Shown here: piece by piece, positions 25,501-40,500 of the stretch
Layout of the letters: each line of letters begins with the position of its first letter
How positions within the stretch are numbered: position 1 is the stretch's first letter
NCBI RefSeq assembly: GCF_051014445.1
Contig: NC_135143.1
Span: forward strand, 5,394,001 to 5,458,000
Direction of reading: 5' to 3'
Length of the DNA: 64,000 nt
Source: Colletes latitarsis
Lineage: Eukaryota > Arthropoda > Insecta > Hymenoptera > Colletidae
Made by a program: the position numbers and the translations under genes
Notes under the pieces: model-generated
The model's input: the letters and a program-made list of their open reading frames with translations, nothing else
The model's database searches: none
What the model was told of the DNA's origin: nothing

Positions 25501-28500
25501 CATTTTTTGAGTCAAATTGGCTCACAACCGTAAAAATAGGTACACCACATTCGACAATACGAAATGAGGGGGTAAGTCGAGGGGAGGAATTCATATTTAT
25601 GTATAATTCATTACGGAATTAAAAACCAACATATGTTATTAAAAAATAATATTTAAGTTTTTTATATATATAGCAATAAAATTCTAAATGAGTCAAATTG
25701 ACTCAGTCCATGAATCTAGTGTTAAGAGGGTACTGGCTGCCTAGACTGTCATTTTTTCAGCCTTTTTTGTGATTTTTTTTTTATGGTAGGTTGTTTTGTA
25801 CTGAGATTTTGCAGATATATTTATTTATCTTATAAGTGTGTACAGTATTTTTTTCATTAAAAAATATTACAAATTTTGGGAATTCTAACTTAGTGTTTAA
25901 AAAATATTTAAACTGGCTTCCATGATGTTTCATGCTTTTGGAAAGAATATTCTAAAAACTAGAGATTTTAAAAAATATAGAGTTTTACTATTTTTTTTTA
26001 ATATGGTAAAGCCAAAGAAAAATAGAAATTCGAAACTTGAAGTGCCGCCATTCCTTTGTTTATCGAGATTTTGATTTTTCTGTAGTTCCTGTTATAATTA
26101 GGTACACTCTTCCTTATGAAGATACTTTAGCTCCCTCATGGAAGCCAGTGGAACACCTTTTTCAGAAGAGCCATTAACCCTTTGCACTCTGAGAGTATTT
26201 ATTAATATGAACGATTAGCAATACCAAATTAAATTTTGTGATGTGATTTCTAAAAATAAAAAAAAATTCTTCCTTCTACAAACATATGTATGAATACCTT
26301 ATAATTTAAATTTTATTTATATATTTTCTAAATTCAGTTTGTGTCATCATAAATGAGACTTCAATCGAGTACGTATTATGTTTGGTCTGGGCCAAAGGGT
26401 TAAACAAGAAGTTATAACTCCGACAATTTTTAATATTTTTTGATGAAAAAAATACTGTACATGCTTATAAGATGAATAAATATATCCGTAAAATGACAGT
26501 ACAAAACAGCCTATTTATTATTAACAAAATATCACAAAAAAGGCCGAAAAAGTAAATCTAGACAGCAACACCCCTCTAAGGGGGGAAACCATTGTGACGG
26601 TTGAAAATAGAAGCAATTTTTAAGAATTTTTTTGGAGTAACTTTGAAGCTTTCAAAACTACATTTTTTGAACTACTTCATGTGCAAATTTCGTATAAAAA
26701 TATTAATTATTATAGACATAATAGGAACCGGCGTGAGAGGCCTCCAAAAATTTGTTGGAAACGGGCGAAAGTGTAATGTTTCACTACAAATTCTAAAGTA
26801 AGAAATCATGCAATTTTTTAAAATGATAAGACAGTAGCTTCAATTGCACGTAGGGATTTATAAAAATAATAATTCATTATAAAATGATGGAACTTCGAAG
26901 AAAAGGTTTCAAAAATTTGTGGAAAAGTCAATATTTCTTTTGACACGTAGAAACTAATTATTCGATCAAAAATTCCGTAGGTGCAATTGAAGAGGATAGT
27001 ATTAGGAATCACCATACAAAGTTTCGAGTAAATCGGATGGAAATTGACTGAGTTATTCAACCACCCAGTTTGAAAAAGTTGGTTTTGAGTAAAATAACTC
27101 TTCATTCACACCACTTATCGCTCTAGACTAAATACTCTTGGTCCACGTTGTTATCTCGATTCAAACACTTCCCATTCATATGAAAACTTGACCACAGCAG
27201 AAATAATAAAAGAGTTTTAAATAAATCTCTCGAAGTAAAGAGCAGTTAGTAAAACTTTTACAACTTTGTCATTTTTGCGAATTTTACTTTAATATTTAGG
27301 GAATCATTCTTAAAATCCCAAACATTAAAAAGAGATAAAAAAATATTTTGATTCTTTCAATTCGTCACAGTGGTTTTCCCCCTTAAAGGCGGTCTTTTAG
27401 CATGAAATACTTTCTTTTGCTAAGTTTTTTTGGGAATTTGTTGCAAAGACTGCAGTAACACCCTTTGCAGACTTTACAAGGTTTATGTATGTGTTTGAAT
27501 AATATTCTAAAATTTTTTGGACTGAGAAAAGTTAAAATTGGTGGTTCTGGGTCCTTTCAAATATAGTCTCCTTTAAAAATGGTTTTTCCAGAGTGTTTTT
27601 CCATTTTGTTTATTTGAAATGGAAGTGTAAAATTGACTATAGTAAGTATCAGAATATAAGAAAAAAGTTACTAACTAAAAAAATGGCGATATTCTAAGGC
27701 TTGATAAATATTTTGGTTCGATTCTAAATTTTGAATGCAATTAATCAAGTAGATTTTGGAATATTGTGGGTATCGTTTCGAAAAATATAGTTTTATAAAT
27801 TTTAAAGGAAACAAATTCGAATAGGACTCATAAATTTTAGCGTAGTTATAAATAGCGAAAATAAATAGACAAATTTTTCGTTATGTAATTTACAATTGTT
27901 TAAAATCAAAATTTTGGTCTGTTAGTCGACGTGATAACATAGTACGAATGATTACTCTATTTTTAATGATCAATGATAAATAGAATCACGACGATACTGG
28001 TTTGAATGAAGTTCATAGCGATTGTTCGTTTCAATGATACTCCATCCAGACACTTGTTCTTTATTTAATCTACATAGATACTCGTGCGTTGAATATAAAT
28101 TAGAAAACGACTTACCTACGACATAGGCTAACGCTGCTGTTATGCACAACGAGACTATAAGCAATATCATTGCAATTAATTTCCAGCTGCACCAGTCGAC
28201 TCCTTTCACAAAGTGGCAACGAATGCTTTGTCTCCTCATTGGGATCATTGAGGGCGCGTGGCCGTACGGTAAAGGTACTCTGAAATCAATTAAAATTTGT
28301 TGTGTTTAACTTCCGCATAATACGGGAACAATCACTCGTAGCATCAAAAGAACCGTAACATGTTAGGAACAACGTTATGGAAAAAGGGAAATATTATAAA
28401 ATCTTTTCCCTATTTTATCAGACACACAAAAATTTACAATTGTATTTCAAATTAGAGTCGGGCAGTAATGAACTACACTTTGATGCATACTGAAAGTAAT

Positions 28501-31500
28501 TATAGTAATCACAATCATTAATCAAGTAATTACAGAGAGTAATCTAGCAATATTGCATGTGTGTAATATGTAATCATTAATCGTTAATTTGTAATAAAAT
28601 TGGAATATTCTTATACACTAATAAAAAATATCCGACAATACTGAACGTACCGTAAACATATTAATAATTACTAAGTATCAAAAAGTGTTCGTTTATATCA
28701 ATATGGAAGAAAGTGTTATACAGTTTTTATCATTTATAAAAACAAAAAATACTCAATATCGCCAATTTTGTCATTGTTAAAGTAAATGAAAAATTTCTAC
28801 ATTAAATAATAGACAATTTAAATGGATATAATAATCCATTGTTCTAATTTTAATTCAGAAACTTAATTGTCGAAAATCACGTACACGCCTACAGTCGACC
28901 GCCATATTTGTTTCCAAAGAAGAATTGGCAAAAAAATGTATACACATATTATTCATGCATGTTTCTGTCTTTACGAAAACATTTTGGTGCAAAAATATGT
29001 TTTTCTTAGAAATAAATTCCCCAAAATGCGATATTTTTGCTCTATATTAAGATGGTTTAACTTCTCAAGGGGCTTCCGTTTTAGACACACTGAAACAGCA
29101 GTAAATTCAAGAATCTTCAAAGAAAAATTACTACATTAAAATTGTCCACATACCTTTATTGACAAAACTGAGAAATAATTTTAAATTGGAAGTAATAAAA
29201 CCTATATTTTTATGAAATTGTTGGTAATGAAATGTGGTTTTAAAAGAATTTATTTCCATTGGAAACGTGTTAGTACAATCAACTGGATAAAAAACAGTAA
29301 CGAAATTTTATTAAATTATCAAACGGAACCAATTCAAAGTAAAAGAGACGAAAGTTGTCCGAAATTGTTCTTTTTTTCATTACTAACAACAAATCCAACA
29401 AATTTTCCGAGGATGAACGGATGTGCTATCTACAAGCTCGCAACATTTCAGGTCAACAGCTTTATTAATCTTTGAGATATCACTTCCGCAAACTTGAAAA
29501 ATATGACTTCGAGATAAACGGCTTTAAAGTTAGCGATCATCACTCTTCGTCGCAACAGGCAGTGTTATTTAAACTCTCGTAACTTTTTCAATTCTACGAA
29601 TTCCTGACCTGTTTACTGCGGCATCCTGAAGGTTATAAATGGTAAGAAAACGGAAAAATTTAATCGTGTAAAAAAAAATCCCCGTTAAGTATTTGAATGT
29701 CTGTCTACGTGTTTTTCTATATTTGGCTGACAAGGAACCTTCGCGAACGGTCCGGTTTCGATTTTGATGAAACTTCGTACACTTATAAAACAGCCAAAAA
29801 TAATCGACACGTATTTTTTTAGCTGCGGTAACTCGAGTTTAAGGGGTGAAACCACCCCTTGAAGTTTTGGCTCGAAACGGCTATCTCGAAAACGGAAAGA
29901 CATACGAAAAAATTGTTAATGGGCGAGGTTAATGGTTTCTTATGTACAATAACATGGTGTTAAAAAATTTAACAAAATACAATTTGTTTATAACAAAAAA
30001 AATTTCTTAACTTAATTTTTTATTTTATTAAAATTTCCATAATGACAAAAAATGACGAGCATTTTATTCCAAATCCATTGGTATGTAACATTTTAAAATT
30101 GCCTCTTACAGTTTTGCAGATTTTGATGATTTACATCTTGCGTGTACATCCACTATGGTAGTAGCCGTTCTAACTTTGATTTTAATGAAGCACTGTAGGC
30201 TTGCACTAAATTATACAGTAACAGTAACAAGTTTCTTAACGGCAATGAAAAGATTAATTATTTTTATTGCCCACATATGACATCGTGGCAAAGGTGGAAC
30301 GATTTATAAATTATAAATACATACAGTGTGTATAGCAATTACTCTATGTAGTTTCGATAATAGTGGTACTCGTCGAAAAAATGTTTGAAACATAAGGATT
30401 ACTTACACCATACGCATTTAATTATTGCCACGTCACCACAAATATGGCATCTTGGTTCATTTTCAACAGAATAGCAGTATTCACTAGTATTCTGGAATGC
30501 ATTTGGTTTTTCAACTATACAGGGTATTCGACCACCCCTAGAAAAAATTTTAATGGGAGATTCTAGAGGCCAAAATAAGACGGAAATCAAGAATACTAAT
30601 TTGTTGATGGAGGCTTCGTTAAAAAGTTAACAAAATTAAATTAAAAAATTTCAAATCATTCTGAAAAAATTATTTTTGGTTGCGGGGCTCAATTACAATC
30701 ATTTTTGGTGGATACACATACCCCTGAAATCCTACCCACTTTCGAGAAAAAAATTCGAGTAGGTACTGAAATTTTTACATGAAATTAAAAAATTTCAAAT
30801 CATACTAAAAAAATTATATGTAGTTACAGGGGTCAATTACAAGCATTTTTGGTGAATAGATATACCCCGAAATCCTAAGCACTTTCAAGAAAAAAATTCG
30901 TTACCGAAAATCGAATGTGTGGCCAGAAATGCTTCCCTGAAATTTCATGCATATCTTTAAAACGTCATAACTTCTGAACGGATTGAAGGATTTTAATGTT
31001 TAAAAAAGCAATCAACGTGTATTTTAGTAGAGAATATGTAGAAATTCTAAAAATATTGGAAAAGCTGCTCCATGATCCCGTAAAATGTGAAAAACCCCAA
31101 AAAAATGATTCAATTTTCAAACAGTCACAACTCCTACAATAGTGAATATATTTCAATGAAACTTTTTCCTGAAGCAGAGCTCATGGGCACCTACAAAAAA
31201 GTATTAGACAATTTTTCTGTAGGGTGTCAAATAAAATTATTAAAAATTAAAAACGAATTTTTAAGAAAAATCGACGAGGGGTAGGTAGGTACCTAAATTT
31301 TTCAGCGAAAGAAAAAGATTTCAAATCGTTCTAAAAAAATTATTTTTGATTGCTGGGATCAATTATAATCATTTTTTGTCAATAGACATACCCTCGAAAT
31401 CCTAACCATTTTCGAGAAAAAAATTCCTTACCGAAGGTATAATTTCAGGCCAGAAATGCTTCCCGTAAAATGCGAATCTTTAAAACACCATAACTTCTGA

Positions 31501-34500
31501 ATGGATTGGACGATTTTAATGTTCAAAAAGCCAAACGCCGCGTATTTTACTGTAGAATATGTAGCAGTTATAAAAATATTCGAAAAGTTGTTCCTTGATC
31601 CCGTAATGTTAGAAAAACCCCATAAAAATGATTCAATTTTCAAACTGCCATAACTCCTACAATTGAAAATATATTTCAATGAAACTTTTTTCTGAAGTAG
31701 AGCTCATGGTTACCTACAAAAAAGTATTAGACAACTTTTCTGTAGGATGTCAAACGAAATTACTAAAAATCAAAAACGAATTTTTAAGAAAAATCGACAG
31801 GGGGTATAGTGCCTAAATTTTTTAACGAAAAAAAAAGATTTCGAAACGTTCTGGAAAAATTATTTTCGGTTTGAAAATTAAAATTTAAGTTTAAAATTAT
31901 ATTGCATAATTTAGTGCAAGCCTATAGTGCTTCATTAAAATCAAAGTTAAAACGGCTACTACCATAGTGGATGTATACGCAAGATGTAAATCATCAAAAT
32001 CTGCAAAACTGTAAGAGGCAATTTTAAAATGTTACATACCAATGGATTTGGAATAAAATGCTCGTCATTTTTTGTCATTATGGAAATTTTAATAAAATGA
32101 AAAATTAAGTTAAGAAATTTTTTTTTATTATAAACAAATTGTATTTTGTTAAATTTTTTAACACCATGTTATTGTACATAAGAAACCATTAACCTCGCCC
32201 ATTAACAATTTTTTCGTATGTCTTTCCGTTTTCGAAATAGTCGTTTCGAGCCAAAACTTCAAGGGGTGGTTTCACCCCTTAAACTTGAATTACCGCAGCT
32301 AAAAAAAAATATGTGTCGATTATTTTTGGCTGCTTTATAAGTGTACAAAGTTTCATCAAAATCGAAGCCGGACCGTTCGCGAAGGTTCCTTGTAAGTAAT
32401 ATAATAAATGGCTTAGCTAAAACATTTTATCTAAAATTGAAAAAATTTTAGTTTTCAATTCCAGCTTAAAAACTGCGATTTTGATATTTGGAAAGGTATA
32501 ACAATGAAGCGGATCCAGCAACACCGCGTATTAAATACAAAATGGCGGTGCTGGAATACTTGTCATCGCAAAATTTTTCATTTACGTTAGTCTTTTCCAA
32601 GAAAAAAATTGCGAAAGGTCGATATGATTTTAAAACGTTCATTCTGGTGTAACCCCTTTCATAGTTTTTATAGTTTATATATTTTTTTCTTAAACGTCCA
32701 TTATCCATTAATACGATCGTCTTCGTTTTACGTGGCAGCCAACGTGGCGAAACAGTCTTTATTTATTTATCCGAACGCGTGCACGAACGTTTTACGATCG
32801 AAAAATTACCCAGACTACAGGTTAACGATTGAAGCGGAATCTGGCTTGCAACGTTGATTTCTAAGAAAACGGAGCACGCTGATTCACGGCGTTTGATACG
32901 CAGGAAATATATGTATTTGCGCCCGTCACGTGTTTTCGCGCAAAAGCATCGGTCTTGGAGTGTGTTTATACCGAACATCGCGTGCTTCCAAGTAACTCAG
33001 AAACGTCTAACAAAAATATTTAAACGGGACGGGCGGGTACCCGTGTGCGCAGGGCGGTTGTTTGCTTTCGTTGCATCGGGGCGATAATGGAAAACGAAAG
33101 CCAGACGCATCGCCGTCTTCGCGGAGATTTCCCTTTCTCGTCTCCGCCCTTCAAAAATCACACGAACTTCTCCCTTCCAGCCCGCTGGTCGGGCTTGCTT
33201 GTTAGCCTAAATATTTAACGTACGAATTAAGGCGAGTCGAACGAACCGAATAATCGAACATGACGTAGCTTCGATTCCGGTTTTAACTCTATGTTCATGG
33301 TACATAGATCGATCCTCCTAGGATCGTGGAATCGTGAAATTCTCAGAACGTTATCGACCGAAGATAATTGAGATACATATGTGGTGACACCTCCCGTACT
33401 CGCCAACAGAGGGATACGTTTTCTCACAAGTATTCGACCAATCTATTCCTATACAGGATGTACGATCAACCCTGGGGAAAATTTTAATGAGATTTCAGAG
33501 GCATAAAGCGTATGTATAAAAGTTTTTAAACATACGCGTGAAATCTCAGGGCAACATTTCTAACCTCACCTAACCCAGACCTACCCCTTGTCGATTTTTC
33601 TTAAAAATTCGTTTTTGATTTTTAATAAATTTGTTTCACGCTGTACGGAAATGTTGTTTAATACTTTTTTGTAGGTATACAAGCATCAGCTTTACTCCAC
33701 AACTAAATTTCAATGAGATACGTTCACTATTATAGGAATTATGGTCGTTTAAAAATTGGACCATTCTTATAGTGTTTTTCTGATTTTACGAGATCGAGGA
33801 ATAAGCTTTCGAATATTTTTGGAATTTCTATATATTCTTCATAAAAATACGCGTCGTTTGCATTTTGAAACATTAAAATCCTTCAATTCGTTCACAAGTT
33901 ATGGTGTTTTAAAGATACGGATGAAATTTTGGGGCAACATTTCTAACCTCACATTATATTTTCGGAAAAGAATTTTTTTTCGAAATTACGTAGGAAGATG
34001 GGGGTGTGTGTATTCACCAAAAATGATTTGAATTGACCCCCGCAACCGAAAATAATTTTTCCAGAACGATTTGATACTTTTTTTTTCACCGAAAAATTTC
34101 ACCACCTACCTCTTGTCGATTTTTCTTAAAAATTCGTTTTTGATTTTTAATAAATTTGTTTCACGTTGTACGGAAATGTTGTTTAATACTTTTTTGTAGG
34201 CATTCATGAGCTCCACTTCACAACTAAATTTCAATGAGATACGTTTACTATTATAGGAATTATGGTCGTTTGAAAATTGGACCATCCTTATGGTGTTTTT
34301 CTGATTTTACGGGGTCAAGGAATAACCTTTCGAATATTTTCGGAATTTCTACATATTCTTCATCAAAATACGCGTCGTTTGCATTTTGAAACATTAAAAT
34401 CCTTCAATTCGTTCAGAAGTTATGGTGTTTTAAAGATACGGATGAAATTTTGAAGCAACATTTCTAACCTCACATTATATTTTCGGAAAAGAATTTTTTT

Positions 34501-37500
34501 CTCGAAATTGCGTAGGATTGTGGGGATGTCTATTCACCAAAAACTCTACTTACTGATGTATCGACAGCCTTACGGTTTTGTGAGTGAGTACCATTATCGC
34601 GCGTACATAGCTGTTCGCAGATTGCCGTTCTACAAGCGGAACTTTAAACGTTAATAACTTTTCAACGAAGCCTCGATCAACAAATTGGTATTCTTGATTT
34701 TCGTCTTATTTTGGCCTCTAGAATCTCCCATTAAAATTTTTCTCAGAGATAACCGAACGTCCTGTATACATATACACTTGACTGATAAGTTTACTAGTAG
34801 GCTCAGGACGGAACGCTCCTTTCTTTTTTCCACCTGTAATCTAGTTTATTCGTTTCCCCCAGCAATCATCCCACACAAATAAATTAAACTTTGATGTAAT
34901 AATACACTTAAAAATGAAATATATATCTCGTTCAATTAGTTATTCAAACAAAAAAGTGCGGAGAAATTGATAAAGTGCTCTTTGTAATATAACAAAGATA
35001 ATGGAATTAAATAAAATTGCATGGTTTTTAAACAGTTTTAGTCTATTATAAGTATACTTGTGTTAATAAGATCTGTACAACAAAAATTTTATCCCCCATT
35101 ACGATCCACATGATTACCGCGACAACCGTCAAAACATAGTTCGAGGAGTCATAGTTGCCACGCGAGAGAAGAGGATTTTCCTCCAGATTGGGAACAACCC
35201 CCCACAGGGCGAAGTTTACGACCGTTTAGCAAACTTCGAGTGCACACTCGAGGGGCCTGTTGCAAGCCGCCCTGCGGGCCCAAGGAACACGATTTTCCAC
35301 GGTGTTACGGTGTCGCGTGGACAAAAACCGTTTTCCGACGGATGACACTTCATCTTCAAACATCGACTCATTGTGCTACGCCGTCCGAATAGATGATTCA
35401 CGAGACCCGTCGAGTGCGGCTCATTGTTCGAAGAAAACCAATGTCCGTCGCCACGGTTCGTTCGTTCCGATCTACCACGTCGTTTCGTTTACGAAATTTC
35501 CACGACTCGTTGCCTCGTTCTTGCGTTTCTCGATTTTTTGTTCGCGTTTCGAGGACCGACACGGAACCGTTGCACGAAACGATACGATACTGGGAAATGA
35601 AATAGGCTTACCTGTCCATGTTGTTCTGCAGCTCGACCTTTATTGGACTATTCCCCGTGGACTGATTCTTGTTGTTGTACTCATTCTTGGGTATCTCTGC
35701 GAAAAAGAGAGAACAGAACGATAGAGAAAATTTGTTACGTTGCAGATCGACGGAAATTTCTCGTGGGAAAGCCTGCCCTACTTTCTCGCCCCGAGACTTT
35801 CATCCACCCCTGTTCATGAAATATCTTTATGTTTCCCATCGCCGTCCACGTTGCGAAATAATTCATCGACGCCGCGCGTTAGACGGCCCGACGCTCGCGC
35901 CGAGAATGCAAAACCTTTGCAATCTAACTTTGAATCTTAGTAACGTGTACCGTGTTGTCAATAATTCAGTATTTTGTTCGAACACATTGTAGTCAACATG
36001 GGTGCGACGTGAGCTTACAAGGGAACCCCAGTGATTCATACACTTTATTATTATTTCTTCTTTTTTCATATAACTTTGCTTAAATGTTCATTATGCTTAT
36101 CTAAGAGATAAACCGCAATTAAAATTTTTACAAAACTATACTGTTACATTTCTTTATTTTACCCTTTTCTTTAATTTAAAATTTGTTGTCAATATTCATA
36201 GATATACCTGAGTTATTGATTAAACTGCATTCATTCACCTCGTTAATTCAGTAACATCAACAACTGTCCGAGAGACTGCCAGAGAAGTTAGGTTTATTAT
36301 TTCTTAATTATTTTTATTTTGTTCGTTGTTGAAATTTTTTTTTTCCGTCCAAAAATTTCACACCTTCTCGAATTTTTTTCTAGAAAGTGGGTAGGATTTC
36401 GGGGGTATGTCTCTTCACCAAAAATGATTGTAATTTATCCCCGCAACCGAAAATAATTTTTTCAGAATTAATTAAAAATTTTTTTTTTCGTCGAAAAATT
36501 TAGGCAGCTACCCCCCCCTTGTCAATTTTTCTTAAAAATTCTTTTTTGATTTTTAGTAATTTTATTTGACGCCCTACAGAAAAGTTGTCTAATACTTTTT
36601 TGTAGGTAACCATGAGCTCTACTTCAGAAAAAAGTTTCATTGAAATATATTCACAATTGTAGGAGTTATAGCTGTTTGAAAATTGGACCACTTTTATGGG
36701 GTTTTTCATATTTTACGGGGCCAAGGAGCAACTTTTCCAATATTTTTAGAATTTCTACATATTATTCACTAAAATACGCGTGGATTGCTTTTTTAAACAT
36801 TAAAATCGTCCAATCCGTTCAGAAGTTATGACGTTTTAAAGATATGCATGAAATTTCAGGGAAGCATTTCTGGCCTCACATTAGATTTTCAGTAAGGAAT
36901 TTTTTTCTTGAAAATGCGTAGGATTTCGGGGGTATATGTATTCACCAAAAATGATTGTAATTGACCCCTGCAACTGAAAATATTTTTTTCAGAATGATTT
37001 GGAAAATTTTTTTTTCACTGAAAAATTTAGGCACTTACCTGTCGATTTTTCTTAAAAATTCCTTTCTCATTTTTAGTAATTTTCTTTGACGTCCTACAGA
37101 AAAGTTGACTAATACTTTTTTGTAGGTAACCATGAGCTCTACTTCAGAAAAAAGTTTCATTGAAATATATTTTCAATTGTAGGAGTTATGGTAGTTTGAA
37201 AATTGGACCATTTTTATGGGGTTTTTCTCATTTTGCGGGGTCAAGGACCAACTTTTCGAATATTTTTGCGATTTGTACATACTCTCCACCAAAATACGCG
37301 TAGTTTGCTTTTTTAAACATTAAAATCGTCCAATCCGTTCAGAAGTTATGACGTTTTAAAGATTCACATGAAAATTCGGGTAGACATTTTTGGCCAGAAA
37401 TTATATTTTCGGTAAAGAATTTTTTTCTCAAAATTGAGTGGGATTTCGGGGGTATGTGTGTTGACCAAAAATGCTTGCAATTGACCCATGCAACTAAAAA

Positions 37501-40500
37501 TAATTTTTCCAAGACGTTTCGAAAGTCTTTTTTTTTTACCCAAAACTTTTAGCACTTACTCGAATATTTTTCTTGAAGGTGGATAGGATTTCGGAAGTAT
37601 GTGTATTCACCAAAAATGATTGTAATTGACCCCCGCGACCGAAAATAATTTTTCCAGAACGATTTGAAATTTTTGAATTTAATTGTTAATAACTTTTTAA
37701 CGAAGCCTCCATCATCAAATTGGTATTCTTGATTTTCGTCTTATTTTGGCCTCTAGAATCCTCTATTAAAATTTTTCCCAAGGGTGGCCGAACACCCTGT
37801 ATTTCCAAATATGTTTAAATAAGTACAAATGATAAGAAGAATTACAAAAAAAGTAGAAATAGACAACCATAAACATTTTTATGTCTCCCTTCCTTGAAAC
37901 TTGTCATTCGAATAAACAAAAAGACAATGTCTGCGACGGTTTTGTTTCATCCGGCCGGGGAGAAACTATTTTATATAACCGGAGAGTATTGCATACCTAA
38001 CACTTGTACTATTAATCTACACCCAAACAGTTCATATCTTTTAAACACTACCTTCAACGTAGAATTATCGAAGTACGTTTTAACGGACTAACCACGACGA
38101 TCATTCAGAAATCGTTGGGAAATCATTCGGTCGTCGAACGCGGTCTCTAATTTGCACGTAAAACCGTGGCAATAATTCTACAATCTCGATTTGCGAAGAG
38201 TTCACGACGTTCCTGACGTCTTAATTACAACCTGCCTTTCGACGGATGTATTTATTACAGATTTCTAATTGGCAAGGTACACATAATCAGAGACGGGGTA
38301 TAGAATAACGTCGCCCGACGGTCGATGGGCGGAGCACCACGAGAAAATAAATTAAGTAAGAGTTGGCTGTTTTTATTCGTTCCATGAGCGGCGGACAGTA
38401 TCGCGGTGGTGCGTTTTGCCATGCCAGACGCGACGCCCTTTCTTTTGAGCGTATTCCCCAATATACACGAAGAAGGAGGAAAAAGAGGAAGAAGCGAGAC
38501 GCCGAACGGAGGCTCGTGTTGAATCAATAAGTACATGATTCATCGTGGTTTCGGTTTGAATTTCAAGCGACCAGACCGCAAAGGTGCATGAGGAAATCTG
38601 AACACCTTAGAAACACCGCAAGATCGCACGCTCCATCCCGCGTAATCGATGGCGGTTTTTACGCCGTTGGTAATCGATCCAGGAATTTCTTCCGACCAAC
38701 GATTGAAAACAGAGTCGCGCAATTAATATCGAGGTTTAAATTCAACAATTGTTTGCGACACGAACTGCTTCAAGACAACTGTCAAAATTTCGTGAACGTT
38801 GAGTCTCGTATCAGAAATTGAAAATGATCATTACTATAAAAAATTTGCTTGTGTTGTATGCATGTGTAAACACAGACGAGGTATGCGAGTTTTTTGGGCC
38901 CATTTTCTGGGGCTCTAGAGCTCCATTACCACTTTCATGCTACTTGCAACATTACCAACAGGTTACAGAAATGAACACAAGAGGAAGTAAGACAGAAAAT
39001 GAAATTACAGAAATTTTATTGTTTTTTAACGGAATGAAAGCTGCACGGTCCAGAATTGGGCATCAATCGATTAATTTCATTGGAAATATAAAATCATTAA
39101 ATATGGCCTTTAGACTTCATCGCAGTTTCTGTCAACTATCATTCTTTGAGTAGTATTGCTTTCATGAATTTCATAATGCTCTTTATGATTATAAAAAGAT
39201 ACGTAATAGTATTAGAATAAGTATGAATTAAGTATTCAGTGGTAAGTATACTCTTAAATTATGTGTATGTGTGTCTTATTGGGGCAATTATCTAAAATGT
39301 TCGATTAACATTTGTTCTTTCATTTCCTAGTCTTGAGATACACTCCTTCAAAGCGGTAACTCCTTCAAATTGTAAGGGGATCCTTGTAAGAAGGCTTTAA
39401 TCTTCGACTTCGTGATGGTTTTAACGGGTCATTGGTTATTCCTTTGTCAACAATGGTTGGTTTATGGTCACAGATGGTCAACAATGAGGCTGAAATCAGT
39501 CAGCGATCCAGTGAAGACCAAGGAAATGCCAAGAGGTAGGATCAATGAAATACATTCACTATTGTGAGGGTTATGGTCGTTTGAATATTGGATCATTTTT
39601 ATGGGGTTTTCTCACTTTACAGGATTAAGGAACAATTTCTTCAACGTTCTTAGAATTCCCAAATATTTGTCACCAAAATACGCGTTGTTTGCATTTTGAA
39701 ATATTAAAATCCTCCAATCCGTTCAGAAGTTATGATATTTTAAACATTTGCATGAAATTTCAAGGAACCATTTTTGGCCTCACATTAGATTTTCGGTAAG
39801 GAATTTTTTTCCTCGAAAGTGCGTAGGATTTCGGGGGTATGTTTATTCACCAAAAATGATTATAATTAATCCTCGCAACGGAAAATAATTTTTTTCAGAA
39901 TGATATGATATTTTTTAATTTCATCGACAAATTTGTCCACCCACCCCCTATCGATTTTTCTTAAAAATTCGTTCTTGATTTTTAATAAATTTATTTGAAA
40001 CTCAACACAAAAGTTGTCTAATACTCTTTTGTAGGCGTCTATGAGCTTTACTTGCATACTAAATTTCATTCAGATACGTTCATTATTATAGGAGTTATGG
40101 CCGTTTGAAAAGTAGACCATTTTTATGAGGGTTTTCTCACTTTACGGGGTTAAAAACAACTTTTCCAACATTCTTAGAATTTCTAAATATTCTTCACTAG
40201 AATACGCGTCGTTTACCTTTTGAAATATTAGAATCATTAAATCCGTTCAGAAATTATGATGTTTTAAAGATACGCATGAAATTTTGGGGAGACATTTCTG
40301 CCCTGAAAGTATATTTTCAATAAAGAACATTTTTTTCTCCAAAGTGCGTAGAATTTCGGGGGTGTGTTTATTCACCAAAAATGATTATAATTAACCCCCG
40401 CAACGGAAAATAATTTTTTTCAGAATGATATGATATTTTTTAATTTCGTCGAAAAATTTGTCCCCCTGTCGATTTTTCTTAAAAATTCGTTTTTGATTTT

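Larger units (their letters stand above)
24891..28115 (-). other. Intron 3 with a nested MITE cluster
   Basis: 3225 bp, mostly transposon-derived from 24970 to about 27400 (listed separately). 27400-28115 is AT-rich without recognised features. Confidence 0.6.
28280..35611 (-). other. Intron 2, repeat-rich
   Basis: 7332 bp. It holds the inverted duplication 29730-32394, family A copies A3 (30520-31871) and A4 (33454-34764), and family C copy 2 (33290-33432). 28280-29729 and 32395-33289 contain only short open frames without recognisable domains. 32850-33200 is GC-richer. Confidence 0.6.

Noticed and set aside
29685..29903. 72-codon minus frame in the left inverted arm as a gene
   Set aside because: The right arm carries the same sequence with frame-breaking changes, and no domain is recognisable.
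38818..39153. 111-codon plus-strand open frame
   Set aside because: No domain, no codon bias signal by eye, and inside a teneurin intron; nothing supports a gene.
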